From: Membranipora membranacea
Taxonomy: Eukaryota > Bryozoa > Gymnolaemata > Cheilostomatida > Membraniporidae
DNA length: 64,000 nucleotides
Direction of reading: 5' to 3'
Assembly: GCA_914767715.1 (NCBI GenBank)
Contig: OU612072.1
Location: forward strand, 19,716,001-19,780,000
The notes under the pieces are model-generated. The model was not told the origin of the DNA and ran no database searches. It saw only the letters and a list, made by a program, of their open reading frames with translations. The translations under genes were made by a program, and so were the position numbers. Position 1 is the stretch's first letter, and the number at the start of each line of letters is the position of its first letter. This document shows, in pieces, positions 12,601 through 22,250 of this stretch.

Positions 12601-14039
12601 GGGTTTTTCCTTCTAGCATGATTTGCATCTTCTGACTCAGTGTAGATAAGACCTGGATGTCGGTATGTCAACTTATCAGCATATGTACGTCATTTGGAGA
12701 TTGATAAAGTCTAGTCACAAGGGTCATCACACAAATCTGACGACCAGGCCAGATACTTAATAGCGTGGAATGTTATGATTGTTATGTAGGAGCTCATGGT
12801 GATAGATTCGAAGAGAAGGAAACATCCGATGGAGTTGGTGAAGCAAGTCGTGGTATGTATCTGACTACTATAAACTTGTCTGTAAAACGATAATCTTGTA
12901 GAACCTGATTAAAATTCTGAGGGCAATTAGCCTTAATGCACACACATTCAATCATATCTCCCAAACTGGCTACGTGTCTATACTACAGGGATCTATGTAC
13001 TGCTTCATAAGCAAGAGGCTTTCTGGGCAAAGTTATTTGGAGGTACCATCATTCATTAGTGGTCTTCTCATGACACTGCGTCATCAGCGCAAGAGAAGAC
13101 AACTATTACATATAACAACAGAATGATTTGCATCTTATGACTCAGTGTAGATAAGACCTGGCTGTCGGTATGTCATGATTGTTATGTAGGAGCTCATGGT
13201 GATAGATCCGAAGAAAAGGAAATATACGGCGGACTTGGTGAAGCAAATCGTGGTATGTATCTGACTACTAACCCTGTTAGTCCTACTACTACTATATATT
13301 CTATCATTTTTACCGTAATCTAGCGGAGAAAAAGTACGCGCCTTATAGGGGGATGTGACTTTTTAGGGGTGGTACAGTTCAGCTGGTGGGCACCGTGCCC
13401 AAATACTGAGAACTTCTATAATTAGAACAGGTGTGAGAGAGTGGATATATCAGCTTAACTTAATTCTACTGTTGATCTTGCTACTTATTTTGCTGATTTT
13501 GCTTACTGTTGCTTTCACTTTACGTTGACTCTCTTTCACAGTTCAGATTGTTTACTCACGTTTCATCGTGCATGGTTGACATTCAATAGTCTAAACTCGG
13601 TGCTGTTGTGAGTTACCTGCGATGTTAGTGAAATCCCATGACACTAATGACACACGCAAATCATCAGGTACATAACAAATATTCGATAGAATCCTGCGTA
13701 ACTTAAATTCTGTCTCTAAATAACTGTGTTATACCTTTCTTGCATTCCGACCAGCCGTGTGATGTCGGCAAGTACACATTGTGAGTCTAAAATAGACCTG
13801 TATCATCGTACTAGATTGAGAGTTTGCTTGAATATTCTCATTGGCCTGTACTCTGTGTCGAATTAACAAAGGTGCCAAGAGTTGCCCCATATTATTTGTG
13901 AATGAGATTGACCTTGTTCAATACGCAAATTTTTAAGATATAGGAGAACAGCCTGACATTTAATTCTACTGAACCATTGATCGTCATTATCACTTATCAC
14001 TCTAATTTATTGTAGGAGCAAGATATGAACTACGAGTGA
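3603..14039 (+). CDS. Unrecognised DUF927/SF3-helicase-like P-loop ATPase with duplicated microexon tail
   Basis: No named orthologue recognised. Exons: 3603-3652, 4231-4404, 5286-5490, 5898-6041, 6447-6635, 7905-8119, 8577-8850; intron phases agree throughout. They encode about 417 residues. A diverged Walker A (ESSATGKSS, about residues 232-240, first Gly replaced) follows a hydrophobic stretch; exon 6 has a Walker-B-like IPIVLDIVE (Asp about 278) and a sensor-1-like GIIFSSNKTIP (Asn about 317); the next exon has an ERHTSKM segment where such proteins have an arginine finger. This order fits DUF927/SF3-type ATPases, by inference. Exon 7 ends in phase 0. In that phase it can join six microexons (63, 45, 63, 45, 63, 63 bp at 10585-13252) and a last exon at 14016-14039 with a TGA, giving about 538 residues. 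Alternatively an exon at 9924 ends translation at 9978-9980. The donor of exon 5 (GTTCGT) is non-standard and uncertain. The start is the first ATG in the first exon; an upstream non-coding exon is possible. Confidence 0.65.
3755..3905 (+). mobile_element. Short inverted-end element, family GAAGGAAAAACC, copy a
   Basis: Begins GGAAGGGAAAACC and ends with the complementary GTTTCCTTC-type end. Shares interior phrases with other copies (GACCTATAAATGACCAGTT compared with GACCTCTATATGACAAGTT at about 14550). It lies in intron 1 of the ATPase-like gene. Confidence 0.55.
4449..4564 (+). mobile_element. Short inverted-end element, family GAAGGAAAAACC, copy b
   Basis: GAAGGAAAAACC at the left end and GGTTTTTCCTTC at the right end form an exact 12-bp inverted repeat. 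The interior phrase ATGATTTTGGGTTAGC recurs in the copies at 11.4, 12.5 and 14.6 kb. It lies in intron 2 of the ATPase-like gene. Confidence 0.7.
7422..7486 (+). other. tRNA-like unit in the left arm of the 7.24-7.87 kb palindrome
   Basis: A box TAGCTCAGTTGGTAGA followed by a B box GGGTTCAAACC at about tRNA spacing. The tRNA stems are not well formed, so it is a tRNA-derived promoter-like unit, not a tRNA gene. Confidence 0.65.
7525..7598 (-). other. tRNA-like unit in the right arm of the 7.24-7.87 kb palindrome
   Basis: On the minus strand it reads GGCATAGCTCAGTTGGTAGC, then a TGTTCAAGACTCG segment as a B box. It is the inverted, diverged counterpart of the unit at 7422-7486. No functional tRNA fold is evident. 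Confidence 0.6.
7725..7833 (+). repeat. 13-bp minisatellite (CCACCCGACGCCA)n
   Basis: About eight near-identical 13-bp units, one with a G-to-A change. They occupy one arm of the palindromic element; the opposite arm has only a single related GGGGTGGGAG segment. The open frames here on both strands only reflect the repeat. Confidence 0.9.
9604..9783 (+). mobile_element. Short inverted-end element, family GAAGGAAAAACC, copy c (diverged)
   Basis: Left end GGAAGAACCCATATATG and right end GGGTTTTCC match the family loosely. The interior contains a run of about 16 C and the phrase ATCATGATTTTGAAAGCTAT, shared with the 14.6 kb copy. It lies in an intron of the ATPase-like gene. Confidence 0.5.
9924..10010 (+). 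other. Candidate alternative terminal exon of the ATPase-like gene
   Basis: This 87-bp stretch has a good acceptor (ATGTGCAG) and donor (GTATGA). Joined to the upstream exon, which ends in phase 0, it adds 18 residues ending SPEKR and a TGA at 9978-9980. Included, it would end the protein before the microexon array; skipped, the array continues the frame. In another frame it is open throughout, but no upstream exon supplies that phase. RNA evidence is needed to place it. Confidence 0.45.
11330..11490 (+). mobile_element. Short inverted-end element, family GAAGGAAAAACC, copy d (left end missing)
   Basis: The right end GGTGGGTTTTTCCTTC and the interior match the copy at 12429-12613, because both lie in the duplicated 1.1-kb unit. 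This copy lacks the 5' end AGAAGGTAAAGCCCACC. Confidence 0.55.
12429..12613 (+). mobile_element. Short inverted-end element, family GAAGGAAAAACC, copy e
   Basis: Left end GAAGGTAAAGCCCACC, right end GGTGGGTTTTTCCTTC; a run of C precedes CAGCAGTGTAATTTTTAAG. It lies between duplicated microexons. Confidence 0.65.
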
Positions 14040-15620
14040 GAAGGAGCCAGATTGGAGTAAGTTTTCTTTCTCTCAAATCCCCTGGTCCGATTCACTGTAT
14101 GGCTATTCGCAATTGTACATAGATTTGCAATATGCAGGAACATCCTATAGCCAGGGCCTCTAGAAATATTTGATGAAACAGCCAGGAATGTGCGATATGT
14201 TATGAGATAAATATTGATGAATTATGTGACCTTTCACGTGAAAAACCGCCATCATTTAAGCAAGGGGATTGCCAATCAACAGTTTGAACTTGACATTGTT
14301 TATTGAAGCAACTAACGAGCCAGTCAAGCGTTCAAGATAGAGTTGTCTACTTTTGGAAGCACCAATGCAATGCGGTTTGAGCTTAAAATCATTGTGAGAT
14401 ATTGTGAGATAATTGGCCATAATTATATGGAAAATCTCTAGCATATAAGGATGGCTGATAGCTTCAGTTCCATGACATCAACTTTCCATTCAAAGCTTTT
14501 GAACCTAGGCCATACCCAGACGATGGAAGGAGAACCCTACGAAACGTGACCTCTATATGACAAGTTTCTATCATGTCTTTAGGGTTCGTGACATGCCCCG
14601 ATCAGCAGCATGATTTTGAAGGCTATCGCTTTGTGATTTTGGGCTTAGTGATTAATCTTCATTGGCGGGTCTTTCCTTCTTGCATACCCAAACACCTGTT
14701 TTAGAAAATGCTGAACGTTGTAATAGTTGTAACAAACTATAATGTTGTCCTAAGTATTACATTGAGATTCTTATGTATGCAGATGGTAGTTATATGTGGC
14801 GGCCAGAATGTGAAATAGCTTCTAAAGTGTACAGGTTATACAAATCTCTACGGATTCACTTTTTGTAATTACTGTTGGCAATATATGTGTATTAAGTAGA
14901 ACTGAACTACAGTGAACCCTTTCCACCACGATTCAGTTGATTGGCCTGGAAAATTTTTCTGTGAATACCAAACAACTTGAAATTTGACATGAAAGCCTGT
15001 TAACCTGGGCTAGTTGATTTATGAAAAGGGAAGATAGTATATGGATAATTGTTTTTTTACTTTTAGAATGATGCGAGGAAGAAAAGAAGAAACCTTTGAA
15101 CTTCACATAACAAAAGCGTTCTTCAATACATAAAAACATGAAAATAAAGCTTATAATCAAATCTGATAAACGTTTATTACTATGGCAGCTCACTGTCGGC
15201 CTAGTGATCTGATTTTTAATAGCTATCCCTCGCCTTTGCTGCCACGAGATATACTCCTCCATACTCTCACATTTTATAGGGACAGTTACCAGAACTACCG
15301 TTACTTCTTATAGTAATATAACATAATTGTAATGATAAGAAGAAAGGATTGGAAGTAATTCTGGGACCACTAACCGTTGATAACTGTGATTATGGTTGAA
15401 GTGAAGGAATTTAAGGGACAGTAAAATAGTGGTGCGCTTAGATGAAGATGCAACAAGTTTAACCTCTTGAATACAGCCCAAAAATAATAATGAACTTAAA
15501 TCGCCACCCTGCCTGGTCATATTTCTGCTAGCATTGGCAGCCTATTGACAAAAATCTATTTTATGGCTGGACATAGCTTTATAGCTGATTTCCATATTTG
15601 CCTGAGATCAATTTTCGGCC
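14040..15620. other. Non-coding stretch downstream of the ATPase-like gene
   Basis: Contains one inverted-end element (14525-14679). No other gene-like feature. A possible exon at 14783-14818 exists only in a reading phase I consider less likely. Confidence 0.4.
14525..14679 (+). mobile_element. Short inverted-end element, family GAAGGAAAAACC, copy f
   Basis: Left end GGAAGGAGAACCC, right end GGGTCTTTCCTTC; interior ATGATTTTGAAGGCTATCG and GATTTTGGGCTTAG as in the other copies. Confidence 0.6.
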
Positions 15621-15624
15621 ACGA

Positions 15625-16436
15625 TGTTTTGAACGCTAAGCGCAGGGGTGCGGTAGTGCAACCCTTAAATTTAGGCTATTATTTATAAACCTTAGTGTAT
15701 TTTTTTTGCCTAAATATTTTCAACCTCTCAGAAGGCTGAGCGCACAAGTGCGGTTGGTGCGACCCTCTAAATTTGCCTATTACATATTTACCTTAGTGTA
15801 TTTTTTTGCCTTAATATTTTCAACCTCTCAGAAGGCTGAGCGCATGAGTGCGGTTGGTGCGACCCTCAAAATTTGCCTATTATAATATATTTACATTAGT
15901 GTATTTTTTTGCCTAAATATTTTCAACCTCTCAGAAGGCTGAGCGCATGAGTGCGGTTGGTGCAACCCTCTAATTTTGGCTATTATATTTTTACCTATTA
16001 GCGTATTTTTTCGCCTCAATATTCTCAACCTCTCAGAAGGCTGAGCGCAAGAGGGCGGTTGGTGCGACCCTCTACTTTTGGCTATTAAATATTAACCTTA
16101 GTGTATTTTTTCACATAAATATTTTCAACTTCTCAGAAGGCTGAGCGCAAGAGTGCGGTTGGTGCGACCCTCTAAATTTGGCTATTATATATTAACCTTA
16201 GTGTATTTTTTCGCCTAAATATTTTCAACCTCTCAGAAGGCTGAGCGCATGAGTGCGGTTGGTGCGACTCTCTAATTTTGGCTATTATATTTTTACCTAT
16301 TAGCGTATTTTTTCGCCTTAATATTTTCAACCTCTCAGAAGGCTGAGCGCGAGAGTGCGGTTGGTGCGACCCTCTAAATTTAGCTATTATATATTAACCT
16401 TATTAGTGTACTTTTTCGCCTAAATATTTTCAGCCT
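15625..16436 (+). repeat. Minisatellite of eight ~101-bp units
   Basis: Units carry the landmark GAAGGCTGAGCGCAAGAG followed by TGCGGTTGGTGCGACCCTC, then an AT-rich half ending TAAATATTTTCAACCTCTCA. Successive landmarks lie 101 bp apart from about 15733. The first unit (15634 on) is the most diverged. No coding frame persists through the units. It lies between two genes. Confidence 0.93.
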
Positions 16437-18404
16437 ATACCTTTTTTTAGATTTGCGCAATTTATGCCCTGAATAATTTCAGCCACTCAAAAAACTCACC
16501 GATAAGTGGTATCTGTAAACAATACTTTTGGCGTTACAGTAGCTCTCGTGCACAAAAAAAATTACCCGCTGTGTTCCGTTACGAAAAAGAATTAGATGCA
16601 ATTAAGATCAGATTAGAAGGACCTATTCGAAAAATGTAAGGTTTTTCCTTCTTGCATATCGGGCCTCTGCTTCTATTTTTCGGTCAGTTCGTATGTTAAA
16701 TTCCCACAAGGTTTTTGCAACATTGCTTTCAATCACTAACTTGGCACAGTGGTCATACTTTTTTTTTCCCTTGAAGCTGTACATATCACACATTTCCTAA
16801 AGTACGATTGAAGCCTCGTGGTTGTGTCAGGCAAGCTTGCCCCATTCACTTAGCATACTCGTGATCGTTTCAACTCAACGGCAGTTACTACTGATGGTTT
16901 TTAACTCAAGGTGGTAGCATGGTGACTGTCCAGGACGACTATTTATGTAGACGCTACCAGAGAAGCCCCTTTTAGATATAAGGGGTAGATATCGACTATT
17001 CACTGTCTGTGTTTTATCATTATTTACCACTAGCTCAATAGATGACCAAGTTCACCATCAATTCAATATTTACAATTAATAAGCCTAGTTATTGAAAACT
17101 TTCTAAAACCCTTTATTTTATGCCTATAAAAGTCAAAGTTAAAACACAGTAAAACTTATATAAGTAAAAACTCAATTAGCTGTAAGTGTAAAACTCAACA
17201 AACTGACTAACTAACTGAATATAAGAGTTCTCATTTATATAGGCAGCGGTCCCATTACTTGGTCTACATGGGCACACAATCGAAAGGTAAAAATTATATA
17301 TAATGGTCCGAAAACAACATCATTCTTGCAGGAAACCTCCAGTCCTAACTGGCGCGGAGGTATATCACAAAATATTAAGCCACTTGATGAACGATGAAAT
17401 GAAAGGTACAAATTATATGTGATGGTCCTATAACAACATAATTCTTAATTGGCGTGGAGTTAGATCACAATGGATCAAGCCATTTGTTGAACTATTAAAT
17501 TAAAGTTTTGTATAATATTGGCTTGGTTAAAGATGCAGGGTGAACAGAACAGGTAATGAGTTACGGCATGAAGGTTTTTGTCCAGCAGCTGACTTCTCAT
17601 TAAAAGTTAATATTTTCATGCCGGAATCCATCCAGCAACGGGCTCTAACTAGGTTATTAGTAACAAAGAGAAAACAGACACTCTCTGTTTAATCTACAAC
17701 AACTACTTTCTTTTTCTTTCATGACTTTAACTCTCTGGCTCCTTGTAGGAAGTGATCTATATCAAAACCCAATCATCTGAGAAAGGAGTTGTATTCTTTC
17801 TCAATTAGAGAAGGCAACTTTGAATACAGTTTTAATTTCAAACCAACAGGGTGCAATGTCGATGGGCTACTCACCGAGGTGTCTTAATTACTGGAACTTT
17901 CATACCAAAATGTTGCAAATTTACCAGCTCGGACCTCTCGTCAACTGTGAAATCAAAGTAAATCATATATAATATAATAAGTTTAGTTTAATCAAAGTTT
18001 TCGAGATGAACAATAAATTGCTAACTAGCCAAAGTATTTATATCTTTATTTTTCTTGCACAGCTAAAACACTTACATAAATTTTTGTAAGGATATACATG
18101 CAAACAACAACAACAAGGATCGGAGGTCTCATTTATCCACTGGAGTATTTTTGCTCTGTTTGGGTCATGAATGAAAAGAGCTGTACTCTTGTGATGAAAT
18201 TCCTGAGATTTCACAGCTGTTAATATCTTGACGTTATCAATTATCCACTGTCAAACAATGAATAGTCTGAATGTGTACTGTTATGAAATGACTGTACAAA
18301 CCTAGAGGAAGTGTTGGTTATGTAGTTTAGTTGTTTTGGTGAACATGTACTACTTGCTGGCTAACTGTATCATGATTAGTTGATTAATTAGTACAAGGAA
18401 AATT
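16437..18404. other. Non-coding stretch with a local direct duplication
   Basis: A ~110-bp segment starting GAAAGGTAAAAATTATAT (about 17282) is directly followed by a diverged copy starting GAAAGGTACAAATTATATG (about 17400). A small GGTTTTTCCTTC hairpin relic lies near 16615-16650. No gene seen. Confidence 0.5.
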
Positions 18405-20834
18405 ATGAAGCTAGAATTCAGGGTCGCCACTTTCATCAGTTTAGTACTTATACTGTGCATTGGAGGAAGCAACCGATATGTTTGGTGTTACCAGGGGCCT
18501 CAAGGAGTAAGATTTACATACACTCCTTTCGCTGATTTCTATGAGGGGCAACCGTTTGAGTAAGTAACTAGTCACACCAGGTAATTGTTAATGGTATCAG
18601 CACTTTCAAATTGTTTTCAGTTATCTGAAATCCTTCAGTACTATCAGTAAAAATATATAAGTCAATCTCAGAAATAAAAACAGATAATCGAATAAGGGTA
18701 TCCAAATACGGGTGTAGTCCTATGACAGTGGGCGGAATATATTAAAACATTTTTTGTCATATCGCTCTGGTGTAGACATGTCGGCCTAGGTGAGACTTGC
18801 AGAGGTAAACACAATTATTTCTTAACTTTGATTACGGCCACAGTGATCAAATCTGTACACTTGAAATAATGTTCTCACATGAATCAATATATATTAACAT
18901 TAACGTAATCATTCTGCTATGTCATAAGGTCAATACTCCCAGGAATCAATGTTTTCTTAAATTTGTAGGTTCACTTGTGAGGCTGGAACTGGGAATGGTA
19001 CAAGTTATGAAAACGCTTTACCACAGAACAAGCCATTAGCTATCCACTTAGTCTTCAACAGTACAGTATACTCCTCAAAAAGAGTCCTAGGATGTTATTT
19101 CGACGGGAATCCGGGATCAACTACATCTGATACTGGCCCTAGAGAACTTCAATGGAGCAGCCTAACCTCAGAAGACTGCGGGAACAGAGACAAAGAGCTT
19201 GAACGAATAATCGTAACAGGGAATATCACGCAAGCCATGCAGAGCAACTATTCAGATTTTTCATGTGAAACATTATACACGGTGGGTGGGAAAATAGAAA
19301 CCAAAATATCCAAAGAGCGACTCCACTTGATCCCAGAACTCAAAGTAGCGCCACAGAATCTGACAATAACTTTGAGTGATGTAGTTGAGGAGGGAAAGCG
19401 ATTAATTTTCTCATGTGAATCTGTGGAAGGCAAACCTAGCTCTAACTTCACCTACAGTAAGTTATTCAGAGAAACATTTTCAAGATGGCAATTAACAAAT
19501 AACGCTCACTGGTCTCTAACACCATTAAAAGCGCATCTGTCTGCCTCCTCCCAACTTGTAAACAAAGGCTGGTGCTGATTTGGCAGTATTGACAAAGAAC
19601 TAGGGCAAATTGACAACACAGTTTCTTATTGTAATTTTTGTCCATTGCCAGCGTCATCAGGTCACCTTACAATGGATTCCAATTGTAACTGAGTGCACTT
19701 CTGTTTTGATCACTAAGATATCCAATCGAAATTGGACAGTCTTGAGGCTGTGCGCTATGAGTTTTCCTCGCTCTATTGAGATAATGTTTAACACATGCAG
19801 CATAAAAGACAAGTGATAAAGTGGCTATATCTACAGATCTATAAACAGCATGTCACAAAAAACCTTTCAGATTCTGCATCTGCGCCATTGAAGGTCTAAG
19901 TCTAGATTACTGTCTGATAAAGAGTTGGTGAGGTCTTATTGAAGAACCTAATGGCTTCGCATAGTAATTGCTATGCTAGTCACAAATACAACTGATATGT
20001 TTTGATATGTTGTCTGTTGCAGAGATTCAAAGGAACAGTGACAACTTGACGTCAGACCTTGAAGACACTTTCTATGTACCAAACAGGCAAGACAGGGAAG
20101 GAATTAACATTTCGTGTACCGACCAGTCCCATATCAATTATCCTGGGCCTAATACAAATATTATTGAATGGATGTATGTGGAACCTCAGTACCTTGAGTT
20201 CAAGAGAGGCTATGAGAACAAGACAGCAACTGTCAAGGTGTCATCAATACTAACACCGACATATAATCTCTCTTGTGGTGATGTATTCCTAAGCTCACCA
20301 AACTTAAGCCATGTTTGGATTTATAATGGTGTGAAACAAGGGGAGGACGAGGAAACGCTAACTTTAAATACGTCAACACTAAAAGATGATGATAAGATTG
20401 TTTGTCTAGCAAGTTTCAAACTTGGTGAGACCGCGGAAGAATACACCTGGTTATTCACAAAACCGATCAGTGACTCAGCAGATGACCTACCATGGATTCC
20501 TTGGGTTTTGGGATCAGTAGCTGTAGGTGCTGTCGTTTTTTTTGCAGTTCTTGTTTTGTGCTGCAAACAAAAACAACAGAGACAAAACAGAACAGGAAAC
20601 AGAGAATCACCAACAGGCACTCATTCACCTAAAAGTAAAGGAAGAAGAAGAAGAAGGAAAATTGGCGTCAATGGATTGTCGCCCGCTGACCAACCAAACC
20701 AGATGGATACAACACGTATAAATCAACTGCTCCAGCAGCAGTCCCTTCATAACCAGGAACGACAACCTCTACAAGAGGAACTGGAAGCCAAGGAGCAAAT
20801 TCTGAATGCTGCACAGCAGCGGGGAGAGAACTAG
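18405..20834 (+). CDS. Single-pass transmembrane immunoglobulin-type receptor-like protein
   Basis: Three exons (18405-18559, 18969-19456, 20023-20834; phases 2 and 1) encode 484 residues. A signal peptide is evident (FISLVLILCIGG, about residues 10-21). The ectodomain is rich in N-glycosylation sequons and paired cysteines. The last ectodomain module is clearly Ig-like: Cys 299 (NLSC), Trp 313 (HVWIYNG), Cys 342 in DDDKIVCLA, the usual F-strand pattern. The earlier part probably holds one or two more diverged Ig-like units (RVLGCYF, LIFSCES, INISCTD). One helix spans about 372-395, followed by CC, a polybasic patch (GRRRRRK, about 420-426) and a Gln/Glu-rich tail likely to form a coiled coil. 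No ITAM, ITIM or kinase is visible. Family and ligand are not recognised; adhesion or immune-type receptor is inference. The start is the only ATG leading into a signal peptide. Confidence 0.85.
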
Positions 20835-21239
20835 AGATATTTAGACATCAACATCAACAGAAGGAAGCAGGAGACGCTTTTCAAATCGATGACAACTATA
20901 CTGTCTTTATTACCGATCTTGCAAAAGAGCAACCATCTAAGCAGAAGAGAGTAAGAAAAATATTAATAAATTGAGTCCCTGTATCTTGCCTGTCATATAG
21001 ACAAACATGCTCGTATCACATAGACTCATACCAGTTAGTCTTGGGGGTTGGCCCTAGTGAAGATAAGTCAAGCAATTTTTCAGCTTCAAATATTTTTGTT
21101 TGCATTGTATTATCAGCACACAATGATTTTTGTTTTGATTTCATCAGTAATGGAAAACTGACAAACATTATTTTGAGACATACTTTTTGTGTTATATTGA
21201 ATTATTTTTAGTTGAATATAAAGTATCTATCAGGCTAAG

Positions 21240-21245
21240 AATAAA
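21240..21245 (+). promoter_or_regulatory. Polyadenylation signal AATAAA of the Ig-type gene
   Basis: AATAAAGTTTT about 400 bp after the stop codon. The same AATAAAGTTTT context is conserved in the truncated paralogue (28531), which supports use in the parent gene. Confidence 0.6.
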
Positions 21246-21992
21246 GTTTTCAAAACCTGAGTCGACATTCATATTTGTGTTGGGAGCGGTAATTTGATCA
21301 CTTATAATTCACACAATCACTGGTATCAAATCTTCTCATCATATGACAACGAGTAGAATATGATGATGATAATAGTTTTTTATCCTTTGAGTCGAAATAA
21401 GAGGTTTCCATGGTCGCCATCAAACCTTGAACAAGGTCCTAATAACTTGGTTAGGTAACACAGCTACCAATCAACACGGAAAGGCTTACTTTAGAACAAT
21501 AAGCTGGTGTATACGTGCCATCAGTACCTTCGGAGACATATTCATGCTCACATCTGGCAGGTGGATATTTTGTTTGCCTCAAAATGATTTATGTTGTGGA
21601 GGCATACAACAAAAAGTTCTCAGATTCGAGTCAGGAGTATGAGCACTGTGCTTGAAAGTCCATGATCCAAGGGATTTCTTACTAAAAATGAACTTTCCTT
21701 TATAAAAATATGGATTTTCCTGTCCTACTGATAATCCCTTGTTGTCGTGACAATGAAACTCTAGACGGAAGATAAAATCTTGCATTATAACTACATTATG
21801 TCTATTATCTTCACTTTGGTGACAACTGGGAATTGAAATCATAGCCTGTCCTTGTGATATTTGTAATTATAACCATTCAGAACACGAATTTTAATTGCTG
21901 TTGCTGTAGTGGACAAAATAATATATTATTTTTGATGCCCATATGCCAATTCATACGTAGTAAAGTGTCCTTGCTGATCCAACACAATAGGA

Positions 21993-22250
21993 GTAGGAGG
22001 TAGCTCAGTTGGTTAGAGCCCCTGCCCTCTAACGCCTGCACTCTAACGCGCAAGTGTTGGAGGTCTCGGGTTCGAATCCGCTGAATATTCTAACTACTGG
22101 GCTCAATTGATGCCCCAGGTGTGCTCCAACCTGCCTGTAAAATGCGAGCAGCTTGGTGCCAAATATGGCGTCTGCGCCCTTAGGGCATCTGTATGTCTCA
22201 GTCATTTTTAACCCACATTTTTAAAAACACAACACAAAACACAAAAAATC
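21993..22250 (+). mobile_element. tRNA-derived SINE with A-rich tail
   Basis: The tRNA-like head has an A box TAGCTCAGTTGG (22001-22012) and a B box GGTTCGAATCC (22069-22079). A unique body follows, then a tail of TTTTAAAAACACAACACAAA type. The anticodon region holds a direct duplication (CTGCCCTCTAACGC then CTGCACTCTAACGC), which stretches the distance between the boxes beyond that of a normal tRNA. Confidence 0.75.

Larger units (their letters stand above)
10585..13252 (+). repeat. Tandem array of frame-neutral microexons on ~1.1-kb duplicated units
   Basis: Four 63-bp exons (10585-10647, 11667-11729, 12790-12852, 13190-13252) and two 45-bp exons (10962-11006, 12064-12108), each preceded by AG and followed by GTATGT. 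Spacing of the 63-bp exons is 1082, 1123 and 400 bp. The first two intervals are near-identical duplications that include introns; the third has lost its 45-bp exon. In phase 0, set by the upstream exon, all six are open. They start ELM.ID or ELMMMD, and the 63-bp type continues with a basic then hydrophobic segment (KRRKHPMELVK). The 45-bp and 63-bp types look like old duplicates of each other. In the other fully open phase, the second 45-bp exon would create a TGA at its downstream junction. Confidence 0.75.

Noticed and set aside
10585-14818. Reading the microexons in another phase (acidic modules such as DDRSEEKETSDG), started from the exon at 9924 and ended by an exon at 14783-14818.
   Set aside because: Exon 7 ends in phase 0 and cannot supply that phase, and the second 45-bp exon would create a TGA at its junction. 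Phase 0 is open through all six and to a stop at 14037-14039. RNA could overturn this.
15625-16436. CRISPR-like array.
   Set aside because: Units are ~101-bp tandem copies with no unique spacers, in a eukaryotic genome; it is a minisatellite.
19237-19816. Open frames on both strands beyond the donor at 19456 of the Ig-type gene.
   Set aside because: They are read-through of exon 2 into the intron, or antisense shadows.
20007-20022. ATG at 20007 as a start codon for the long Ig-type frame.
   Set aside because: It lies in the intron just before the acceptor at 20021-20022; the upstream exons supply a signal peptide and matching phase.
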